Assembly: GCA_035610365.1 (NCBI GenBank)
Contig: CM069433.1
Coordinates: 172,748,882-172,812,881, forward strand
Source of the DNA: Aquatica leii
Taxonomy: Eukaryota > Arthropoda > Insecta > Coleoptera > Lampyridae
DNA: 64,000 nucleotides
Reading direction: 5' to 3'
Shown: one piece after another, positions 36,897 through 47,200 of the stretch
How the letters are laid out: each line of letters opens with the position of its first letter
Numbering within the stretch: the stretch's first letter is position 1
Position numbers and translations under genes: made by a program
The notes under the pieces: generated by a model
Database searches by the model: none
What the model saw: only the letters and a program-made list of their open reading frames with translations
What the model was told of the DNA's origin: nothing

Positions 36897-37140
36897 TGTC
36901 TAGTTTTAGTTTTAGTTTTCGTAATTTTGTAAGAGTGTATGTTTTTTAATCAATTAGTTAACTATAAATATTCAGTGCCATTATATTAGACTAAGCGAAA
37001 ATTCACACACAAGTAAACGCTTACTTTTGTGAATTTAATTAAGATTGTTTGTTTTGAAACATTCAACATTAATGATATACTAAGTAAATTAATAATTATT
37101 ATTAATATATCAAATAAAAATTGTATACTGTTCAAAATCA

Positions 37141-37141
37141 A

Positions 37142-37196
<55 letters not shown>

Positions 37197-37197
37197 T
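37141..37197 (+). repeat. (ATT)n microsatellite, LINE 3' tail
   Basis: Uninterrupted ATT repeat of about 18 units at the end of the LINE 3' UTR. Confidence 0.9.
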
Positions 37198-37199
37198 GC

Positions 37200-38190
37200 A
37201 TTGCCTCTAATGAGAAACACTATACTATTAGAATGTGAATAGGTGATATCTTAAGCGGTCATTTTGGTTGAAGGCGATTGTACAATATTTATTAAATATT
37301 TTAAACATATTTATTAAACATTTGAATATTATATACACGATTAATCATTTTTTCTGTTGTGTTGGATAAGCTCACGAAGAAAGTGAAACTTCTTTGCTAA
37401 TTGATTTTTTTAATTTTTATTTATTAATGAAAAAGTCAAACTCATCAATTAAATAAATATTTTTTTTTAAAAATTCAATTCAAAACACTTCTTAAGCACG
37501 TGGATAGTCACAACTAAATTAAAGGTTAGAATACCTCATGTCTTACCAAAATTTCATATTTACTTTTGTTAAAGAAGTCACTTCAAAAAAGAAAAAAAAT
37601 TGTTTGTGAAATTAAAATTAGAATTAACAAATTTTAAAACATTGGTATACTCTATATGTTCCTTACTTATGCTGTGGTTTATTAAGTTTTTTAATAAAAT
37701 TAAAAAAATAATAAATAATTTAAAAATTCCAACAAAAAAACATTAAGAATGTAAATATATTATGTGCCAAATAAAGTACAATTTCAATAACACTAGCTAA
37801 ACAATTTTTTTATTGCATAAACTTGAAAGTGTAACAATGAATTAAGAAAGAACACAAGCGTATAATAAAAAAATATTTGTATTAGTGAAATTAAATGTAA
37901 CTGCTTTACGCATTAGAAAATCCCTTCCAGGAAAGTATTTTGTTCTCTACGTATATAAACATCAATTGTATAATATTTTTTTCCTCTACTGTCTTCATTC
38001 ATATACACTTATCTACAGTCAGTAGTTTCGTTTACGAGTTAACATCAACATATTTTGTTAAATTACCAGTTTGTAAAAGACATTCTTGGTTTTCGTAAAA
38101 CTTTCTATAAGTTTTGTTTTTATATTCAAATTTATTTGAGAAGTGATTAATTACGTTTAATTAAATAAATTCTTAGCTTGTGATAGTTGA
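37200..38190. other. promoter-proximal region of the DRAM2-like gene; no other gene
   Basis: No ORF of interest. GTATATAAAC near 37951 is TATA-like and TCAGT at about 38018 is an arthropod initiator-like motif, but their spacing is too wide for a standard pair. The 5' UTR presumably ends at the ATG at 38194. Confidence 0.35.
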
Positions 38191-38193
38191 CAA

Positions 38194-38270
38194 ATGATGT
38201 TATGCAATTTTAAATTACATTATTTTCCGAGTCTTACATGCGGATGGTTTATTCTAACTTTCATTGTAAC
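38194..38270 (+). CDS. DRAM2: DRAM2-like exon 1
   Basis: Encodes the N-terminus and first membrane span (FPSLTCGWFILTFIVT across the splice). The donor is AAC|GTAAGTATT at 38271. The exon ends after two bases of a codon, completed by the first A of exon 2. Confidence 0.85.
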
Positions 38271-41200
38271 GTAAGTATTAATACATAAGAAAATTTTTAT
38301 TTCGTTTGCACTTGTGGTAGATATGCAATTGCTGTGGCAAAAGGTCATGTCTACCCAATTTTTCCATACATCAGTGAAACGGGAACGATGCCTCCGGAGA
38401 GTTGTATTTTTTCTCAAATGCTTAATGTTGGTGCCGTTTTAAGTAGGTAACATTTACTATTATCTTTATTATTGTGTTTATTGCGTTAATTACCGTTCAC
38501 CAAAGTACGTTTAACCTAATTGCTTTAATACATTGTCAAAATTATTTTAAATGCTATGTTTGAAAATTAAAATATCAAAATTAACGTTGGTTAATTATAC
38601 ATTTACAAGCACTAGCACTATTAAATTGTAGTTTTCTAAAACTTTCCGTTTTAGTATAGTAATAAAAAAAAATAAATAAAAACAGTAAAATTATAACTTT
38701 TTTATTAAACATAAAATAGATTCTAAAAGAAACTAATTAATACTTGGTGTTATAGTACCAATCTTCGCTTTCTGTGCAATCTTAACATTCTGATACATTA
38801 ATTTTTCTTTAAATTTATTTTAGTATGTTTATAGTACATTAATTTGAAACATTACGTTTAGGAGGCGTTTTTTAAACGTTTTCAATATATAATTAATTCA
38901 TTTGCGTAAAACACTTGAGTTAATAGTTACTAACTTTTAAAAATTGTTTGGCAACATTAATAGCAAAAGAATTATGTTATTAACAAATTTAGCACTTTGC
39001 CACTAATGAGTAAAAACCGTTAATTAATTTTTAAATTACTGGCATTTACACTTAAGTCTCTAACTTGTATTTTCTTCTACGTTAACTTTTTTTAATTTTT
39101 AATTTTACATATTACTCCAACACAGTATTTCTGAAAAATCGGTAGAAAAACACATTTTTTTTATACGCATTTGGAAGAAGTAGTTCAGAAAACCAAAAAT
39201 ATTAATATAATATATAACTACAATGATGTAAAAGTATACTAAAGTAATGGTTTGTAACGGTAACAGTTTTTTGTAATTAAAATTTACATTGCTATAATTT
39301 CTAGAATTAAAAAAAACTTGTAATAGTTGTAATGTGGTCACACTTCTTAAATATAAATTATATTATTGTATATAAATGTTATATATACATTCTTATATAA
39401 ACGCATAAAATATATATTTAAATAATAATTACGTTTATTAATTTTATGTTTTGTTTTACTTTACTTCTTTTAATATGATTAAATATTCCTAACAAAGTTT
39501 GTGTTTAAAGAAATTGTTCTCGTTGATATTGCGTTTCATTTTTTTGTAGTTATTTAAGGTATTTCGTAGTCAAGATCATTATCTGTAATACTAACGTAAC
39601 TAAGAATTAATAAACAAGTTTTTAATGTTGATGCAATTCTAAAATACTGTAATACCTGTCAAATAGTGTACAATTCTTCGGTGTAAACTAAAGAAACCGA
39701 TGGAAGCGTTTGCGATTGTCTTACACTTCTAACAGTGAAAACGGGTTTAAATAACAACAGATTTTAGTAACGGGCACAGACTTTTTGGTAAATAAAGTTG
39801 ACCAAGTAAATAATACCATTATTTTTTAACTTCATATTTTACAATAAACATTACAGTCAATAAAAAATAGAAAACAACACTATATAAACTAAATTATCTA
39901 ACATCCGTTACCATAACAAATATTTTTTTGTTTATTTTAGCAAAAGGAAACGCAACAAATTTAAGTGAAGATAAACACTTTAGCAAAAGTTTTGTAAAAT
40001 CTAGAAAGTTTCAAATTACAATATGTTAAAATAGCAATAATACGAAATTTATGGCAGAATTAATAAGGAATGTTAAAATCGCACAAAAGTTACAACAAAC
40101 TGTTTTAAAGTAAACGTTGAATTTAAAGAAAACAAGTTATTGGTCTTTCGTTGGTAGTTCTGTAATTAATAATTAAATAAATATTAAATAAAATATTAAA
40201 CATCCAGAAAAAATTGAAAAAGGAAAACTAGAACACACAAAAAATAAATACCAGATTTATACTGAAAAATGGAAAGAAAACAAAACAGTTAGTTATATTA
40301 TAAAATGTGAATAAACATAGACAAAAGGAATGCCTATAGAACAAAAAAAAAACAATCATGTTGTAGAACATAACTTTCTCTTTTTTTATTATTATTGTTT
40401 GTTTATAAAGTTTTGGCTTTCTAATGAACGAATAACATATTATATGGAATTTTAGTAATAAAACAATACAAAGATGTTTAATAGTTGTGTTAAGGCTAAG
40501 TCGAATAAACATTTTATGGTTTTTTTATATAAATTAACTTTTCAATTTAGTCTACTTTAAAGTTTAGAATTCGCGATGAAAAACTTTAGCAGATTATTGT
40601 CTGTCATCAAATGAAAGTTTTTTCTTCAGACATACCGCCCCTTTTTAATGAAAATTAAAAAAAACATTTGACTACTGAAGAACAATGGGAGGCAAAAAAT
40701 GTATACATAGACTAAAAATCATATCCGTTTCACAGAGAATTATTACTAAATAGAAAAGAATTATAAAAAAATTACGGGATTGGATTGACCATAGTTAGTT
40801 ATTTAACAAGCTCCTATGTAAATTAAGCGTTTTTCTTATGAATGGACATTTTTAAACCCGTTTGAAACGCACCGAGGCAGCTATACGCTCCGCTGTAATG
40901 CAAAAGTACCCGCGCAGACACAGAAAATCATCGAAAAAATAGTGCGACGTGTATTCCGCGAAAAAGTAGCTTGGGGAAGAGAAGTGACATGCTGGATCTG
41001 TGGGTTAGTTGGCCACGTACGACGACGCTGTACTAAGCCCAAAGAAAGACTAAAAGAGCGTCCGGAAAACTAGAACAGATCGACCAAATGGGGCGGGAGT
41101 CGACCTCAACAAGCAATGGTCTGAAGATTACCATTCAAATGTGCAATTGAACAGCATTTGTCTTCATGGCAACATCAATGGACGAAGTGTTAAGTTACTG

Positions 41201-44200
41201 GTTGACACATATTATTAGAAAATGAGAAGACATCACCAGTAACAATACGACTTTGAACAGGAATCAACGTTATAAAAAAGTAAGGGTTCCATTTGGATAT
41301 GAAGCACAATGTCCTAAGATCGGCAGTGAAGAAATTGCTTTTTAAAGGCAGCCGTGTGAGTTTTATTGAGTGAAGACGTGACTCGGATTGGAAAAACTGA
41401 AAGTGTGGTGATGGAAATATACGAGAAGTTAGTTAAAAACGGACTACTAGTCGGCAGAATCTTAGTATAAATAAAAAACACAATGCCAGTAAAGATCTTG
41501 AATGTCAATTCAGATCCAGTAACACTAAAAAAGAAGATCGTGGTGGGTCAATACACGCTAGTATCTCACACTGTAAGATGCGTAAATTCCAGTGAAGCTA
41601 CGTCATCAAAGAAGTACCCACAACATTCATTAGACATTTTTACTTTCTACTTCCAAGTGACAAAATCACAGCCAAGACCAGCTGGTTATAGTTAAAATGT
41701 TGATTCAGCAGTATCAAGATCTGTTTACCAATACAATAACATTCACCCTATATTTATTTGAAAATAATAATTGATATGTAGAGAGAATGTGTAACTGAAT
41801 CTTTAAATAGGCCATGGGTGTCCCCAGTGATACTGGTAAAGAAAGAAATTGAATCGACGAGGTTTTGCGTAGATTACAGACAGCTGAACAACATGATCAA
41901 AAAGCGATAGCTACTTTTCACTTAGAATTAACAATTACTGGCAAGTGGATTTGGAACCTAAAAACCGTGAAACAACAATGTTTACGATTGGAGCTAGTTT
42001 GTGGCAGTTTACTGTTATGCCCTTCGAGCGTTTGATAGAAACCATTTTGCGTCTTGGAAGACGTGCTTGGTTTATCTAGAAGACATGATTGTGATTAGAA
42101 AGTTGTTTAAAAAGCATTTGAACAATCTAAAAGAAGTGTTCCAACGACTACGTGGGGCAAATCTAAAATTGAGCTCAAAAAAGCATCACATTTTCAAGAA
42201 AAAAGTGCAATACGTTGGCCACGTCAATCGATAAACATCAAGTCCAAAGTTTTTTTGGGTTGTGCACCCATTATAGACGCTTTGTACTAGGATTTGCCAA
42301 TACCGCCAAACCTTTAACAAAACTGAAGAAACAAATAGCAAAATTTACATAAAATGAACACTGCAAAACGCTTTCCATCAACTAAAATAGGCCTTAATCA
42401 CTTCGACGATTTTATCAAATTTTAAAAAAGGTGGAAAATTTGTTTTTGATACCAATGCAAGTAATCTGGCCATAAGTATAGTTTGTTCACAGTTGCAAGA
42501 TGAACAAGAAAAAGTCATTGCGTATTTTCGTAAAGTTTTTTCCACGCCAGAAGGAATTATTGCGTGACTAGGATTGAGAAACTGCAAGAGTATGACTATG
42601 ACACAGAACACCGTTTCGAAAGCAGTTATAAGAAAGCTGATGTCTTATCTAGAAGACCATGTCCGGCAAACTGATAAATCGGACAATGGAAAAGTACTTA
42701 GCCAAAGCAGTGTCTGAACACCAAAGAGATTGGGATCAGTACCTTCACCTTTTCCTAATGGCATACCGATCATCTTTTTACGAAAACACAAGCTAAACAC
42801 AATCCTGTGTCATCCTCGATAGCTACGCGACCTCTAATTTCGCCGAAGGCCAAGTCGCTAAAGAAGACTACGTCGGTAGGTTGATGAAAAAGCTAGACAA
42901 AGTACATGATAAAGACCAGATATGATGTCAAGGCAGAAAACTATGGGTTTTAACCGGACGGCATAGTGTGGTTCTGTAATCTCAAAAAATACTTGGTTTG
43001 TCGGCAAACCTCCAGAGACAATAGAAGGACTTTTATGAAATTTTGCAGCGTATTAATGACGTCATATATCGCATCCAAAACCTACCCAGAAGTAAACCAA
43101 AGTGGTCCACATCGATCGCCCAGCCCAGTTTTCTGGCGATAACAACTTTACCCAAGACTAGGTCCAAACCAGAGTAATAACAAGCAGAATCAGGAATCAA
43201 GTTAATGGAATAGGCTTTGATAAGTTTATAAGCACGTAAGGGGGTTCTGGAAAGGGTAAATTTGGAGTTACAACCGAGGACTAACAAAATCTGTTCGAAG
43301 CACGAAAGGGCTACGCAAGCAAAACAACAAATTAGGAATTTAATAAAAACAAAACTATAATTTGTATACCGTCAGCGGATAAGAGTCACTTTTATTTAAC
43401 CACACTTCAACGTGCTTGATAACAGTTATTATGCAGTAATTTATTCATTCTGCTAAATTCACCTTACGACTTAAAACTGGTACTAATTTTTTTTTGTTAC
43501 CTTTTATGTTCTCGCCTTATCTAAAACTAGAATAAATCTGTAGTACGTAGAGGTAGTCTTCTTTAGAAATTTCTTCCTCTTGTTTTCGTTTAAATTAAAG
43601 GTTGCTTGGTAGTCATATTTCGCGAACACGATGGTGTTTAGCCTGTGCTTTCGTGAATGGACGATCGATAAGCTATCAGGAACAGGTGCAAGTACTAGTT
43701 CTAGCCTATCTGATGTTTAGGCACAATTTTAGCTAAACACTTTTTTATTGTTTGATGAATCTGTTGAACCATGTCATCAAACTGAAGATAGAGAAGCGTC
43801 GTCCTAATCTTCTTAGTTTCTAACAGTGGAAAAGCTTTTTATAATAGGACAGACTCAAAATCGCGATCTTGGTCGGGATGTAACTCTAACGGAGCTACGA
43901 ATCGACAAAAATACTTTTTTGTCCATTTTGTGAAATAATCCATCGCCACGAAAATGTATTTGTTTCCTGAATCAGGTTCCAAAAACGGACTTAAGATGTC
44001 AATCGCTATTCTTTCTCAAGAATTTCAGTGGGGCTTTGTTCAATGGGTCATTTTCTGATGCACAAACCTTGCACTTGCGGGACAATTCTATGCCGTTTTC
44101 TTTGCAGTTTGCCCAATATAAACTTTTCTGCACTTTTCTTAATGTCTTCTCCACGGCAAAGTATCCTCCCTATGTACCATCGTGCAAATATCTGACAGTC

Positions 44201-47200
44201 GACTTTGTCGCACTACTAACTACTGTTTTTTGTGCACTAGACATTCTTTAGAGATCGCTTACAAAGACTGTCTTCTATTTGCAAAGAGTTTCACTGCAGT
44301 CAGTATGCTTTGATGTTTCTACCCAAAACAATGACTTATTGCCAGGTTGGTCATCAGCCGTTGAGTATTCAGTTTAGAAGTAATTTAAATTTGCGATCAT
44401 TTTCTTGTTTACGCCGCAACTGCTCATGATTTTACTCGTCATCAACTAAGCAGTTCTTTAAAGACAATCAATATTTACTTGTAATCCTGAACAATTGTTG
44501 CAATCAGCCTAGCACGGTTTTCGACAAAGCATCACCCTTACGACTGCTTTCGGCATGATGTTTTATGTTGTAGTCATATTCTTGCAATATTTTGCCTCAT
44601 CTTGCAGATTGTCGTTCCGGATTACAAATCTGGAATAACAATTTCAATACAGTGTGGTCCGTACACACAAGTATTTCTAAAAATATTAACAGTTCTTTTT
44701 TAGTCACGCAGTAATTCTTTTCTAATCTGAAAAAAATTTTGATAAAATGCGGATTAACTTTTTATACATCTTGAACTTGTGAAAGAATGCAACTGTGGTC
44801 ACGTTACTTGCGTCAGTATCCAACACAAACTTCATCTTTTCTTAGATAACTTAATATCGACGAAGTGATTAGAGCCTGTTCTAATTGAAGGAAAGCGTTT
44901 TTGTAGTGTAAATTCTACTTTTTCTTTAGACAATTTTGTCTAAGGTTTGGCAGTATTGGAAAAATCGGGTACATATCTTCTATAGTATGTGCACAACCTA
45001 AAAAAACTTTAAACCTGATGTTTAATGATTGATCTTGGTCAACCTTGCACTGTTTAAACTCAGCTTTAACTTTATCTCTAGATACGACTTAGCCAAAGTA
45101 TTGCACTTTCTTTTTAAACACGTGGCATTTCTGTAAGTTCAGTTTCAAATGCTCCACGAAAATTTTCTTCAAATTGTTCAAATGCTTTTAAAACAATCAT
45201 TTAATCACAATCACGTCGTCGAGATAAATACGATACATTTTCAAGACAGTCCTTGCAAGATGCATTTAACGAGCGTTGGTTCCAATTATAAAATATGTTT
45301 TTTTACTGTTATTGGGCTTGAATTCTACCTCCTAGTAACTATTCTTTAAATCCAACGTGGAAACGCATAGGAGTCATATAATTTTTAGAGTATCGTCAAT
45401 TTTCGGTAAAAGGTAACTGTCTTTTTGGTTGCTTTGTTAAACTGTCGGTAGTTTACACAAAACTTTGTTAATCCATTTTTCTTTTTTACTAGTACCATTG
45501 GGGACGCCCATGGACTATTTTAAAATTCAATTACATCTTCTCTTTCTATATCCGTAATTATTGTATCGGGTTTTTCTAGTTTCTAGTAGGCGTAGATGTT
45601 GTCGCATTGGCCAAGCGTCTCTGATATTAATTTTGTGCTTTACCACGCCAGTTCTTTCTTTGGAACCAGTATTCAGTGCGAACACATCTGGAGACTGCTG
45701 AATCAACGCATTAACTTCAGCCAGCTAGTCATGCCTGAGGTTTGGGCACTTGGAAGTGAGAATTTTGATTAGATTATTTAACCCTTTTAAAAAATTTTGT
45801 GGTCTACGAAAACAGCGGTTTTGTCTAAAGGTTTTAAGTTTGTTCGAAAACAACTTCTAGTTAAAAAAATTTGTCTCAACTGTAGAAGTTCTTCATTTTC
45901 TAGCAGACAAAATCCGTTTTAAAACTACAAAAATTCTTTGTAATTCAAAAGTTTTTTAAAGTAATATTTCCAAATCTGAATTTTTTGAATTAAAATTTCT
46001 TAAGAAAGATAAAGTCATTCTCAAAACTGACAAAGAGAAAACCACTGTTATTATGAATACATCAGGTTATGATAACAAAATCTACAATCTTTTCTCAGAA
46101 AATTCGTATAAAATAATTTCAAAACATTTTTATTCTTCTGTTAAAAGTACACTATTTAAGCTTATCAATCGTCAATTAATAAAACTGATAAAAATACTTT
46201 AATACCAATAGATTCAATTTTACTACTATCTTTGTCAAATATTTATAAATCAAATATTCTTCTACCACTTTAAGCATTTTAAATCTATTAAATTCTGTAA
46301 AATACGTTATTCCTTTATGTTTGACGGTGCCTATAGCATTCCTTGTTTTTCTTGTCGTACATATATTGGAGAAACGGGACAAAATTTTTTTTACCGGATA
46401 TTTGGAAACCATCAAAGAATGTCTACTGGGACGTACGATAAAAGCTCAGTTTGTAAAAAATGTAGAACAGAAATTATACAAAATAGAAAATTGTAATATA
46501 AGTTTTTTTTTATTTATTATTTACGCACTTAGCGCATACATTGCAACTAGTTAATAATTATCTAGCAATTTAATTCGAACAATTCTTACTTAAATCTAAT
46601 TTATCTTACATCTAAGCAAGTCTTAGCGGTTGATGGATGTACTCCCACTGGCGCACTCCACATACGGTTTAAAACACTTATTTCACATGTTTTAATTGCC
46701 CTTATATCACTGCACTTCACTTACATTAGCTCGAAGGGTTTTAGCCTTTTTCGTCTACGAGTAAGTTGATTGTTGTCGAGCAGCACTTCGATGTTTTCAT
46801 GTTCATGGAGTCTTGCTTCATGTTTTCTCGCGAACCTTTTAATTTCCGCACTGACCGTTGGCACTTGTAGGTCCTTGTGGATGTCATCATTTCTGATGCA
46901 CTAAGGAGCATTAACAATTCTCCGAAGTACTTTGTTCTGGAAGGTTTGTATAATTTTGACATTAGATTTCTTCGTGCATCCCCAAAGTTGCAAGCCCAAA
47001 CGGGTTTTAGAATCTGTTTATATAACAGTATCTTATTATGCAGGGATAGCTCGGAGTGTCTTCCAGGTAACCACCACATCTTTTTAAATCTAACGTCAAG
47101 TTCTTTGCGTTTTTTCTTGACGTGTTCTTTCCACCTCAGCTTGGTGTCAAGTGTCATGCCCAGGTATTTTGTGTGGAATTGTCTTCTGATACTATGGGTA

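Larger units (their letters stand above)
32588..37197 (+). mobile_element. near-complete LINE of the CR1/Jockey group
   Basis: Two ORFs in the standard LINE order are present. ORF1 has a PHD-like finger, coiled coil and CCHC knuckles. ORF2 has an AP endonuclease and a reverse transcriptase. ORF1 and ORF2 are 4 nt apart. The 3' UTR (36897-37140) ends in a pure ATT repeat of about 55 bp (37142-37196), the kind of microsatellite tail used by several CR1-like and I-like LINEs. Only one frameshift per ORF is visible, so the insertion is younger than the other elements here. The exact 5' end and target duplication were not found. Confidence 0.85.

Noticed and set aside
36986-37201. Poly-isoleucine ORF
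   Set aside because: It is the translation of the (ATT)n tail of the LINE, not a gene. The + strand frame 37029-37238 has the same origin.
38220-38417. Minus-strand ORF of 65 aa
   Set aside because: It is the shadow of DRAM2-like exons 1 and 2 on the opposite strand.
38443-38452. Alternative splice donor AG|GTAACA for DRAM2-like exon 2
   Set aside because: Using it would shift the frame in exon 3 and lose the conserved NNYIRYRQI segment.
44036-44251. Plus-strand ORF of 71 aa
   Set aside because: It lies antisense to the zinc-binding and integrase region of Gypsy copy C.
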